Shown here: in pieces, positions 11,835 through 23,790 of the stretch
Layout: the number at the start of each line of letters is the position of its first letter
How positions within the stretch are numbered: the first letter of the stretch is position 1
Source: Fasciola hepatica
Taxonomy: Eukaryota > Platyhelminthes > Trematoda > Plagiorchiida > Fasciolidae
Assembly: GCA_948099385.1 (NCBI GenBank)
Contig: CANUEZ040000114.1
Location: forward strand, 186,001 to 250,000
Direction: 5' to 3'
DNA: 64,000 nucleotides
Translations under genes and position numbers: made by a program
The notes under the pieces: model-generated
Databases searched by the model: none
The model's input: only the letters and a program-made list of their open reading frames with translations
What the model was told of the DNA's origin: nothing

Positions 11835-12683
11835 ATGCAGCTCGACACAGATCTCACTTTGTCTGCGATTGCTTTTAAACCCCTGGCGTTTATCCCACAT
11901 GATCCTGAGGTTTGGTTTGCAGCCTTAGAGCTGCAATTTGAGGCACGTAGGATTATCGGCCAACGCCAACGACTTTCCTATGCCTTAGAGGCAATCCCGG
12001 GCGATGTTATCGCCTCAGTGAGGGATTTAGTATTAAAACCTCCTCAAGAGCAGCCGTACGATCGGCTTAAGGAGGCCATACTGCAACATTTCCTTCCTTC
12101 TCGGGAGGAACAGTTACGTCAGCTACTGGCAAGGCAACCCATAGGGGATACGAAACCCAGCCGCCACCTAACTCACCTCCGGTCCTTGGCAGGGCCCGCC
12201 GATAAGGATTCGGAGATAGTTAAGTAACCGTGGTTGGACTGTTTACCCTTCCATGTTCAGACCACCGTAACTGCTCTCCTCGAGGACTTGTCATTGGAAC
12301 GAGCAGCCGCCGTGGCTGACAAGATTGTCGCACGTGTCGGCAATGGGGCTAATCCCCTCATCGCCACTACGTCGCGCAATCCTCGGGGTGTTGACCTGGA
12401 TGAATCGCCGGAGAGGCCCCGGCACTCTCGATCCATCCAGCGCCGCCTGTCCTTCAAGAACAGAGTTAAAATACCGACCCCTCGCAGTAGCCCACGTAAG
12501 CAACCGCACGGACTAGCGCCCTCCACTGCCCACGTCCGCCGTGATTCCACCTCACCTGCCCCGTCCAAACCAGATCATCCTACCAGCGGTTTTTGTTGGT
12601 CCCACCGCGTTTTCGGACCAGCCGCCCGTAGGTGCAGACAGCCGTGTTCATACGCGGCGGGAAACGCCACTGCCGGCGAGTAG
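11835..12683 (+). pseudogene. gag: gag, unit 2
   Basis: Same as unit 1, including the TAA at 12225-12227 and the Cys-His-Cys-Cys motif. One silent difference from unit 1 is G at 12152 (A at 6939). Confidence 0.85.
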
Positions 12684-15600
12684 AAAAGGCCGTACTCGCC
12701 AGCAATCAGTCTCGGGTTGGCCGTTTATTTTACGTGCATGATTCGTGCACTAACGCTAGGTTCCTAGTCGATACTGGGGCCCAAGTTTCTGTTTTGCCGG
12801 TCGGTAAAGACAAGCCACGAGCTCCTTTGCTTCGGCTGTCAGCGGCGAATGGTTCTTCCATTCCTACCTACGGCACCAGACAGCTTGCGGTCAACCTGGG
12901 ACCACGACGACGGTATTTGTGGACGTTCATTCTTGGGCATGTTCCCACAGGCATACTGGGAATCGATTTTCTGCAGCACTATGAATTACTTGTTGATTCA
13001 CGTAGGCTGCAGCTTATCGATCCTTCGTCGAACACTAAATTTACGGGTCTTGCAGCTCGAACAGATGCACACCGAATCACAGGATTGTTTTCTAACATTC
13101 CGCGTGATTTTCAGTCTTTGTTTATTAAATTCCCCATATTGATTAAACCATTTGAAGAGATAGAGACAGTGACCGATCGTGTGGCACACCACATTGTCAC
13201 TAACGGACCACCAGTTACGGCACGACCTCGCCGACTGGCACCGGACAAATTGGCTTTCGCCAAACGTGAGTTTGACACTTTACTTTCTAAAAGTATTGTT
13301 CGTCCTTCTCACAGTCCATGGGCCTCACCTCTGCACATTGTTCTTAAGAAAGATGGCATGAGCTGGCGATCATGTGGCGACTATCGCGCACTAAATTCGG
13401 TTACCCGTTACGATAGTTATCCGATACCCCACATACACGACATCAAGGCATCACTTCACGACACGACTGTATTTTCTAAGATCGATTTGGTGCGGGCCTA
13501 TCACCAGATCCCAGTCGCCGCTGAAGATGTCGAGAAAACCGCTGTCACGACTCCTTTTGGTTTGTTTGAGTTCCTCCGTATGCCTTTTGGTTTGCGAAAT
13601 GCTGCTCAGACATTCCAGAGGTTTATCGATAGCATTACACGAGACTTGGAATTTGTTCACGTCTATATCGATGACTTGCTAATCGCATCGTCGAGCGTAG
13701 ATGAACATTTCCAACATTTGACGCTACTATTTCAACGATTGTCCGAACATCGAATAGTAGTCAATCCTGATAAATGTGAACTTGGCAAACCGGAACTTGT
13801 GTTCCTCGGCCACAAGATCACTCGAGAGGGTATAAAGCCTTGCGAGGATAAAGTGCGCGCTATTCTAGATTACGCCGTACCGTCCTCAATCAAGGAGCTC
13901 AAGGCATTTTTGGGGTTAGTTAACTTCTATCGTCGTTTCATACCCCACGCCGCTGAACGTTTGCTTCCATTAACTGACCTTCTTCGTGGCAATCCACGTA
14001 AGTTGTCGCTTACGGATGCCGCACGAATACCGTTATCAGAAATTAAAGCGACATTAGCTCAGACCACGCTTCAAATGCACTCAGTTCCGTCAGCCACGCT
14101 AAGCATAGCAGTGGATGCATCCGACTCTGCCATCGGAGTGGTCTTGCGACAGTCTGTTTCTGGGATTTGGAAGCCATTAGAGTTCTTCTCTCGACGCCTC
14201 AATCCCACGGAAACCAAATATAGTGCTTTTGGTCGCGAACTGCTGGCTGCATATAATGCCGTTAAGCACTTCCGCCATGCAGTCGAGGGTCGATATTTCA
14301 TCCTCTTTACAGACCATAAGCCTTTGACGTATGCATTGCATACTAAGTCTGATCGTTACTCCCCACGAGAAGTCAGACATTAAGACTATATTTCTCAGTT
14401 CACGACTGACGTACGACACGTTAAAGGTGAGTCGAACTGCGTTGCAGATGCTTTGTCACGTATTCCGCTTAATGCCATTAAATCTCCGGTTTTAGACATC
14501 CCTGCCATGGCTGCAGCACAGGCACAGGATTCTTCATGTATGGAAGCAGCTCAGTCATCGTTGCTACAGTGTCAGTCCGTGCCTTTGGCCACCAGTGCTG
14601 GGACTATACTCTGTGACATGTCTACTGGCCTACCTCGACCAGTCGTACCCTCTACATATCGACGTCTCGTGTTCGATTCCCTACATGGACTATCACATCC
14701 AGGCATCTCAGCCAGTCTCCGATTAGTAGCTGCACGATAAGTCTGGCCGTCCATGAATAAAGATGTTCGTATGTGGGCAAGTGTCTACAATGTCAACGAT
14801 CTAAAGTGCATAGGCACGTAGCTTCACCTATCGGTACTTTTGCTACGCCTGATGCTCGCTTCGATCATATCCACGTAGACATTGTGGGTCCATTGGCCCA
14901 TCACACGGGTATACCTATTTATTAACGTGCATCGATAGATTTACGAGGTGGCCCGAAGCTATTCCCATCTCTGTCGTCACGGCCGAATCAGTGGCTCGAC
15001 ATCTGATAGAACGATGGATAGCTTCATATGGTTGTCCTTCCACAATCACTACCGATCGAGGGCAACAATTTGAGTCCGATCTATTCTCTTCATTAACTCA
15101 CATGCTGGGTACGGAACGCATTCGCACTACCGCGTACCATCCGGCATCGAATGGTTTATTCGAACGTTTTCATCGCCAACTCAAAGCGGCTCTTAGAGCA
15201 CACGAGAGCCCCGACTGGTACGAAACGTTACCGCTAGTTCTTCTTGGTATCAGGACTTGCATAAAGGCAGATATCCAATGTTCCGCCACAGAACTTGTCT
15301 ACGGCACGACATTACGACTGCCTGGGGAATTCTTTACGCCACGGAGTACAGACTCACTTGCCGTACAGACTTACGTTCACCGTTTGTCTACGTACATGCA
15401 AAATCTCCCTCCGGCGCAGATTTGAATGCAGCGACTACAGGTTTTGTTCCGACCGAACTCGAAACTTGTTCGCATGTATTCATTCGTGTTGATTCGGTGC
15501 GAAAACCATTACAACAGCCTTACGAAGGTCCATTTTGCGTGATTCCTCGTCACGATAAGACCTTTAAGGTTGATCGACACGGTCGCGTCGATACAGTTAG

Positions 15601-15919
15601 CCTCGATCGTCTCAAAGCCGCGTACCTTGACGACAGCGTGTCGCCCGCGCACATGAGATTCGATGTTAACCCTGCACTACCTGTTGACGACACTTTCGTG
15701 TCACGTCAAGGTCTGCAGTTAGCGTTGCCTGCAAGGACTTCGAATGAGGCTATTGTCTCACGTTCAAGTCAGCAGTCCGTTGACCCTGCTACGTCCTCGA
15801 ATGAGAATACTGTCTCACGTTCAAGTCAGCAGAGCACGTCTACGGACCCGTCCGTGAATGAGGCTCCCGTCTCACGTTCCGGTGGGAAGATCGTTTGCCC
15901 AGCACGTTTTCGCGACTAG
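12632..15919 (+). pseudogene. pol: pol, unit 2
   Basis: The same domain order and the same lesions as unit 1, each shifted by 5,213 bp: a stop at 14381-14383, another at 14738-14740, and frameshifts near 14780, 14913 and 15426. One difference from unit 1 is C at 15784 (T at 10571). The shared lesions show that the duplication happened after inactivation. Confidence 0.9.
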
Positions 15920-16462
15920 GTCAAACACGATCTCAGCCACTGCACTTCGCAGTAATAACTTTCGTGTTTATCGTTTCGACACGATTTAACATACCTCAAT
16001 AATTATTACTGTATTTTAGTCAAGTCCATTGCGGTTGCTACACCAGTTTTTCGTTTCTTTTCGTTTCATGGAACCTCGCCATATGGTACACTTCGCTGGT
16101 CCCACGAAATCTGGAGAATTTTGGCACCAACGTTTGCCTTCTGGATCGGCCCTGTCGCTCTCGTTCCTTGCCATTTACGAACTTACCAATTTGGCTTCCG
16201 GATATCATATTGGTTAGCGGTTACCCGACGCTGGACGTTATTGGTGTGGTACACCTGGATGACGAGTCACGCAACCGATGTCATCGGCAACGAATCTGGT
16301 TTACGCTGGACCATCATCCTACGGTTCCTGCATACCACGGATTTTGCCCTTCAGCATCCTACAGCAGAGCTACATTCACGTATGCTGCACGCATTCACGC
16401 GCACGAAAATCTTTTGTATGTCTCCTCCTTGATATTTTTCGAAAGCTTTCCGTGCTTTCTAG

Positions 16463-16473
16463 CGGGGGGCTGC
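16463..16473 (+). other. Polypurine-tract position before LTR 3
   Basis: The same G-run as at 11250-11260. Confidence 0.45.
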
Positions 16474-16899
16474 TGTAGTGACCTCGACCGTTTTGAGAAA
16501 ATGACTATATTCTGGAAACCATTTTGGATCTATTTTCTCCACGATCTTTTCTGACGTTTGACATTGATCTCAGTGTTCTCCGGCTGCGTACGTTTTACTG
16601 GACTGACTTTCCCGAGGTTTCCATCGACCTCGTTTTAAATCACTTTCACTTTCGGTCGTTCTCCGATTGTGCACGCTCGCGGTTCGCTTTCTGCATAGCC
16701 GTCGCGTTTCGTTGCGTTTTCCGTTTGGTGTATCTCTCGTATCGGTACTGTTTCGGTGCCACGATATATAGAATACACCTCGCATCTGTAAACCGACTTG
16801 CGTCTTCTCTATTCGTCCGATAGAGGGGATATCGTTGGTATTTCGCTGCTAGACCCGATAGGAGACACGTTCGCCAGCCGCTCTCGAACGTATTCTATA
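16474..16899 (+). repeat. LTR 3 of the array (hybrid)
   Basis: The same hybrid state as LTR 2: G at the position matching 6054, and C and T at the positions matching 6453 and 6467. Confidence 0.9.
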
Positions 16900-16900
16900 C

Positions 16901-16915
16901 TGGTGAGCCCGAAAC
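16901..16915 (+). other. Primer binding site, unit 3
   Basis: The same 15 bases as at 6475-6489, offset 10426. Confidence 0.6.
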
Positions 16916-17047
16916 TTCCAGAACCTCCTGGATTATTCGTCCGCCCGGTGATTCTGTGCTTTTTTCGCTGTTTCACGCCCTCTTTTTTTTGCACGATATA
17001 TGTTTTTTACGATATATTATCGCAACGTAACCATATCAGAGGATAAG

Positions 17048-17896
17048 ATGCAGCTCGACACAGATCTCACTTTGTCTGCGATTGCTTTTAAACCCCTGGC
17101 GTTTATCCCACATGATCCTGAGGTTTGGTTTGCAGCCTTAGAGCTGCAATTTGAGGCACGTAGGATTATCGGCCAACGCCAACGACTTTCCTATGCCTTA
17201 GAGGCAATCCCGGGCGATGTTATCGCCTCAGTGAGGGATTTAGTATTAAAACCTCCTCAAGAGCAGCCGTACGATCGGCTTAAGGAGGCCATACTGCAAC
17301 ATTTCCTTCCTTCTCGGGAGGAACAGTTACGTCAGCTACTGGCAAGGCAACCCATAGGGGATACGAAACCCAGCCGCCACCTAACTCACCTCCGGTCCTT
17401 GGCAGGGCCCGCCGATAAGGATTCGGAGATAGTTAAGTAACCGTGGTTGGACTGTTTACCCTTCCATGTTCAGACCACCGTAACTGCTCTCCTCGAGGAC
17501 TTGTCATTGGAACGAGCAGCCGCCGTGGCTGACAAGATTGTCGCACGTGTCGGCAATGGGGCTAATCCCCTCATCGCCACTACGTCGCGCAATCCTCGGG
17601 GTGTTGACCTGGATGAATCGCCGGAGAGGCCCCGGCACTCTCGATCCATCCAGCGCCGCCTGTCCTTCAAGAACAGAGTTAAAATACCGACCCCTCGCAG
17701 TAGCCCACGTAAGCAACCGCACGGACTAGCGCCCTCCACTGCCCACGTCCGCCGTGATTCCACCTCACCTGCCCCGTCCAAACCAGATCATCCTACCAGC
17801 GGTTTTTGTTGGTCCCACCGCGTTTTCGGACCAGCCGCCCGTAGGTGCAGACAGCCGTGTTCATACGCGGCGGGAAACGCCACTGCCGGCGAGTAG
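17048..17896 (+). pseudogene. gag: gag, unit 3
   Basis: Matches unit 2, including G at 17365. The premature TAA is at 17438-17440. Confidence 0.85.
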
Positions 17897-20800
17897 AAAA
17901 GGCCGTACTCGCCAGCAATCAGTCTCGGGTTGGCCGTTTATTTTACGTGCATGATTCGTGCACTAACGCTAGGTTCCTAGTCGATACTGGGGCCCAAGTT
18001 TCTGTTTTGCCGGTCGGTAAAGACAAGCCACGAGCTCCTTTGCTTCGGCTGTCAGCGGCGAATGGTTCTTCCATTCCTACCTACGGCACCAGACAGCTTG
18101 CGGTCAACCTGGGACCACGACGACGGTATTTGTGGACGTTCATTCTTGGGCATGTTCCCACAGGCATACTGGGAATCGATTTTCTGCAGCACTATGAATT
18201 ACTTGTTGATTCACGTAGGCTGCAGCTTATCGATCCTTCGTCGAACACTAAATTTACGGGTCTTGCAGCTCGAACAGATGCACACCGAATCACAGGATTG
18301 TTTTCTAACATTCCGCGTGATTTTCAGTCTTTGTTTATTAAATTCCCCATATTGATTAAACCATTTGAAGAGATAGAGACAGTGACCGATCGTGTGGCAC
18401 ACCACATTGTCACTAACGGACCACCAGTTACGGCACGACCTCGCCGACTGGCACCGGACAAATTGGCTTTCGCCAAACGTGAGTTTGACACTTTACTTTC
18501 TAAAAGTATTGTTCGTCCTTCTCACAGTCCATGGGCCTCACCTCTGCACATTGTTCTTAAGAAAGATGGCATGAGCTGGCGATCATGTGGCGACTATCGC
18601 GCACTAAATTCGGTTACCCGTTACGATAGTTATCCGATACCCCACATACACGACATCAAGGCATCACTTCACGACACGACTGTATTTTCTAAGATCGATT
18701 TGGTGCGGGCCTATCACCAGATCCCAGTCGCCGCTGAAGATGTCGAGAAAACCGCTGTCACGACTCCTTTTGGTTTGTTTGAGTTCCTCCGTATGCCTTT
18801 TGGTTTGCGAAATGCTGCTCAGACATTCCAGAGGTTTATCGATAGCATTACACGAGACTTGGAATTTGTTCACGTCTATATCGATGACTTGCTAATCGCA
18901 TCGTCGAGCGTAGATGAACATTTCCAACATTTGACGCTACTATTTCAACGATTGTCCGAACATCGAATAGTAGTCAATCCTGATAAATGTGAACTTGGCA
19001 AACCGGAACTTGTGTTCCTCGGCCACAAGATCACTCGAGAGGGTATAAAGCCTTGCGAGGATAAAGTGCGCGCTATTCTAGATTACGCCGTACCGTCCTC
19101 AATCAAGGAGCTCAAGGCATTTTTGGGGTTAGTTAACTTCTATCGTCGTTTCATACCCCACGCCGCTGAACGTTTGCTTCCATTAACTGACCTTCTTCGT
19201 GGCAATCCACGTAAGTTGTCGCTTACGGATGCCGCACGAATACCGTTATCAGAAATTAAAGCGACATTAGCTCAGACCACGCTTCAAATGCACTCAGTTC
19301 CGTCAGCCACGCTAAGCATAGCAGTGGATGCATCCGACTCTGCCATCGGAGTGGTCTTGCGACAGTCTGTTTCTGGGATTTGGAAGCCATTAGAGTTCTT
19401 CTCTCGACGCCTCAATCCCACGGAAACCAAATATAGTGCTTTTGGTCGCGAACTGCTGGCTGCATATAATGCCGTTAAGCACTTCCGCCATGCAGTCGAG
19501 GGTCGATATTTCATCCTCTTTACAGACCATAAGCCTTTGACGTATGCATTGCATACTAAGTCTGATCGTTACTCCCCACGAGAAGTCAGACATTAAGACT
19601 ATATTTCTCAGTTCACGACTGACGTACGACACGTTAAAGGTGAGTCGAACTGCGTTGCAGATGCTTTGTCACGTATTCCGCTTAATGCCATTAAATCTCC
19701 GGTTTTAGACATCCCTGCCATGGCTGCAGCACAGGCACAGGATTCTTCATGTATGGAAGCAGCTCAGTCATCGTTGCTACAGTGTCAGTCCGTGCCTTTG
19801 GCCACCAGTGCTGGGACTATACTCTGTGACATGTCTACTGGCCTACCTCGACCAGTCGTACCCTCTACATATCGACGTCTCGTGTTCGATTCCCTACATG
19901 GACTATCACATCCAGGCATCTCAGCCAGTCTCCGATTAGTAGCTGCACGATAAGTCTGGCCGTCCATGAATAAAGATGTTCGTATGTGGGCAAGTGTCTA
20001 CAATGTCAACGATCTAAAGTGCATAGGCACGTAGCTTCACCTATCGGTACTTTTGCTACGCCTGATGCTCGCTTCGATCATATCCACGTAGACATTGTGG
20101 GTCCATTGGCCCATCACACGGGTATACCTATTTATTAACGTGCATCGATAGATTTACGAGGTGGCCCGAAGCTATTCCCATCTCTGTCGTCACGGCCGAA
20201 TCAGTGGCTCGACATCTGATAGAACGATGGATAGCTTCATATGGTTGTCCTTCCACAATCACTACCGATCGAGGGCAACAATTTGAGTCCGATCTATTCT
20301 CTTCATTAACTCACATGCTGGGTACGGAACGCATTCGCACTACCGCGTACCATCCGGCATCGAATGGTTTATTCGAACGTTTTCATCGCCAACTCAAAGC
20401 GGCTCTTAGAGCACACGAGAGCCCCGACTGGTACGAAACGTTACCGCTAGTTCTTCTTGGTATCAGGACTTGCATAAAGGCAGATATCCAATGTTCCGCC
20501 ACAGAACTTGTCTACGGCACGACATTACGACTGCCTGGGGAATTCTTTACGCCACGGAGTACAGACTCACTTGCCGTACAGACTTACGTTCACCGTTTGT
20601 CTACGTACATGCAAAATCTCCCTCCGGCGCAGATTTGAATGCAGCGACTACAGGTTTTGTTCCGACCGAACTCGAAACTTGTTCGCATGTATTCATTCGT
20701 GTTGATTCGGTGCGAAAACCATTACAACAGCCTTACGAAGGTCCATTTTGCGTGATTCCTCGTCACGATAAGACCTTTAAGGTTGATCGACACGGTCGCG

Positions 20801-21132
20801 TCGATACAGTTAGCCTCGATCGTCTCAAAGCCGCGTACCTTGACGACAGCGTGTCGCCCGCGCACATGAGATTCGATGTTAACCCTGCACTACCTGTTGA
20901 CGACACTTTCGTGTCACGTCAAGGTCTGCAGTTAGCGTTGCCTGCAAGGACTTCGAATGAGGCTATTGTCTCACGTTCAAGTCAGCAGTCCGTTGACCCT
21001 GCTACGTCCTCGAATGAGAATACTGTCTCACGTTCAAGTCAGCAGAGCACGTCTACGGACCCGTCCGTGAATGAGGCTCCCGTCTCACGTTCCGGTGGGA
21101 AGATCGTTTGCCCAGCACGTTTTCGCGACTAG
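17845..21132 (+). pseudogene. pol: pol, unit 3
   Basis: Carries the same lesions as units 1 and 2, with the first stop at 19594-19596. By eye I found no difference between units 2 and 3, so they are the most recent pair or an assembly duplication. Position 20997 is C, as in unit 2. Confidence 0.9.
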
Positions 21133-21675
21133 GTCAAACACGATCTCAGCCACTGCACTTCGCAGTAATAACTTTCGTGTTTATCGTTTCGACACGATTT
21201 AACATACCTCAATAATTATTACTGTATTTTAGTCAAGTCCATTGCGGTTGCTACACCAGTTTTTCGTTTCTTTTCGTTTCATGGAACCTCGCCATATGGT
21301 ACACTTCGCTGGTCCCACGAAATCTGGAGAATTTTGGCACCAACGTTTGCCTTCTGGATCGGCCCTGTCGCTCTCGTTCCTTGCCATTTACGAACTTACC
21401 AATTTGGCTTCCGGATATCATATTGGTTAGCGGTTACCCGACGCTGGACGTTATTGGTGTGGTACACCTGGATGACGAGTCACGCAACCGATGTCATCGG
21501 CAACGAATCTGGTTTACGCTGGACCATCATCCTACGGTTCCTGCATACCACGGATTTTGCCCTTCAGCATCCTACAGCAGAGCTACATTCACGTATGCTG
21601 CACGCATTCACGCGCACGAAAATCTTTTGTATGTCTCCTCCTTGATATTTTTCGAAAGCTTTCCGTGCTTTCTAG

Positions 21676-21686
21676 CGGGGGGCTGC
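21676..21686 (+). other. Polypurine-tract position before LTR 4
   Basis: The same G-run as before LTRs 2 and 3. Confidence 0.45.
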
Positions 21687-22112
21687 TGTAGTGACCTCGA
21701 CCGTTTTGAGAAAATGACTATATTCTGGAAACCATTTTGGATCTATTTTCTCCACGATCTTTTCTGACGTTTGACATTGATCTCAGTGTTCTCCGGCTGC
21801 GTACGTTTTACTGGACTGACTTTCCCGAGGTTTCCATCGACCTCGTTTTAAATCACTTTCACTTTCGGTCGTTCTCCGATTGTGCACGCTCGCGGTTCGC
21901 TTTCTGCATAGCCGTCGCGTTTCGTTGCGTTTTCCGTTTGGTGTATCTCTCGTATCGGTACTGTTTCGGTGCCACGATATATAGAATACACCTCGCATCT
22001 GTAAACCGACTTGCGTCTTCTCTATTCGTCCGATAGAGGGGATATCGTTGGTATTTCGCTGCTAGACCCGATAGGAGACACGTTCGCCAGCTGCTCTCGA
22101 ACGTAATCTATA
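21687..22112 (+). repeat. LTR 4 of the array (original 3' LTR)
   Basis: Matches the other LTRs up to TCTATA at 22112, then the sequence switches to LINE. It has private T at 22092 and A at 22106. It is the right edge of the insertion. Confidence 0.9.
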
Positions 22113-22116
22113 GGGT
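22113..22116. other. Target-site duplication GGGT, right copy
   Basis: Identical to 6044-6047. With one copy of the four bases removed, the LINE reading frame on the minus strand is continuous across the junction. Confidence 0.75.
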
Positions 22117-23790
22117 AACCGAATCGCAACATCTTCTGCATACTTTATAATGAAGGAACTGTCACTGACAGGCTTGGAAGACTTGTAGGTGGGGAATAGA
22201 AAAGGGGAGAGGATTGAGCCCTGTAGTACGCCTCAGTTTGAAACAGAGATGAAAGAGGTTTTGCCCCCTGTATCTTGTAAACTGTTGCCGATTGGAGAAA
22301 TAATCAGACAAAAGTCCAGTGAGTGAGGGGTGTATTACGGTATTTGTGATTTCGTCGAGAAGATTTCGTCTATCAACACTGCAGAGTGCATCACTGTAAT
22401 CCGGGAAGCAGGTACGCACAGCTTTTGATTTTTTGTCCAGCTACTATAATACATGATTAGTCAAGGAAGCAGTAGCATCCAAGGTAGAACGGGAGCGACG
22501 GTAGGCGAACTGGTTTATGTCTCGTGTTGTCAAGTAAATGGACAGTTCCTGGACTAATAACTTCTCAAACAACTTTAGTGCAATGGAGGTACAGACAATC
22601 GGAAGGAATTTTGCCGTTCCTTTCTCGGGCACAAGTGTGATGGGTGCTGATCTCCAACAGTCGGGAATCTTCTTGCAGTACAAACATTGATTGAATAATT
22701 CTGTCATGACTGGTGCGAGAATTTGTGCACACTGCTTTAGTACACCTGCGGGAAGATTATCGGATCCGTGGGATTTGCTGCACTTAAGGTTTGACAACTC
22801 TTTGTAGACAGCTTGAGGAGATATGTGGTGGGAGATGGAGCTGGTAAAGCTGCGACAAAATAGGATGTCAGTACAACTAAACAACAAGGGACGATGTTGC
22901 TTGTTGAAGTCGCGGTTTAGATCCTCAACTTTCCCGTTTGGGAATGTGTCATGTGGAGATACCACTCAAATGTTTGATGGACATCCAGAATTATCGACAA
23001 TTATTGTTAGCTAGGAGCACACGACTGTATATGCCGTTGAGCCTGAGGATTTCTGACTTGATTGACAAAGAAAGGCTTTTCACTGTGCTATAGTTTCAAC
23101 TTTTATAAGCGCTTTCTTTCCTACGGCACAACTTTTTGAGGAACGGAGAGGAAAATCGGTCTCCACGGATGTATATGGTCTCCAATGGACAACACCCACC
23201 GTAGCAAAAATTCAGGTAAGATGCTCACAAAACACAGTGCGGTCTGGTGGCTGAAGATGTCGAAGTTAGTCTGCTCCATCATAGCTTAGATTCTCTGTTG
23301 CTTTTGTGAATCACATTGACGTTTTTTTGCGTTTCAGACCACTACGGCAGGTGAGAATTCTGTGGTTACTGGATCACTGGAGATAACAATATTACGGCAT
23401 GGTCCGATGTCCCCAAGGGAGGCCTACGTGAGGTCCGAACCAGGTCAGAGTTGTTGATGAAATACAAATCAAGGTGGGCCTCAGTCCTAGTGAGGAATTT
23501 TATGACCTTTCTTCGACCCAGTAACGCCAACAATTCCAGCTGAGAACGATTGAAATCACCACAAACAAAGCATAAAGAACTGTCAACATTGCTCAAAAGC
23601 TTGGTGGATACCATCTCAGATAAATCTCCAAAAACACCGGTAGGGCATGTGGGAGAAATATAAGCGCTCACAATGACTATGGAGCGATATATACTCATAT
23701 ATCTAGATTTGCATAGGATCATGGAAGCACTAATGTAAGAATTTGAGTGCATCAGTAGTGCTCGCCGGAGTGCGGCCAATAACTAAATAA
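22113..23790 (-). pseudogene. CR1-like LINE, 5' half: endonuclease and most of the RT
   Basis: On the minus strand, 23366-23779 encodes the end of an APE-type endonuclease ('FVCGDFNR', then 'LDLYFINNSDLVR' and 'PLGTSDHAV'). 22444-22965 encodes the start of the reverse transcriptase ('KCSKSHGSDNLPAGVLK', 'PDCWRSAPITLVPEKG', 'INQFAYRRSRSTLDA'). 22162-22419 continues it with motif A ('FPDYSDALCSVDR'). A last piece at about 22120-22135 reads 'KYAEDVAI', the catalytic motif C with one Asp to Glu change. Stop codons near 22443 and frame changes show it is dead. The linker 22966-23365 is too degraded to read. The rest of the element is at 5180-6047. Confidence 0.8.

Larger units (their letters stand above)
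6048..22112 (+). mobile_element. Tandem array of a CsRn1-type Ty3/gypsy retrotransposon (LTR-int x3 + LTR)
   Basis: The period is exactly 5,213 bp: LTRs start at 6048, 11261, 16474 and 21687, and every ORF repeats with that offset. The length of 16,065 bp equals three periods plus one 426-bp LTR. The Gag Cys-His-Cys-Cys motif, the TGGTGAGCCCG primer site and the protease-RT-RNase H-integrase order place it in the CsRn1 group known from trematodes. All units share the same stops and frameshifts. The few differences I found are at 6054, 6939, 10571 and 10975 (unit 1 differs from units 2 and 3) and at 22092 and 22106 (the last LTR differs). GGGT flanks the whole block, so one insertion was later multiplied. 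Confidence 0.93.

Noticed and set aside
6048..22112. CRISPR array or satellite as an explanation for the tandem repeat
   Set aside because: The unit is a whole LTR retrotransposon with gag and pol; the repeats are far too long and coding.
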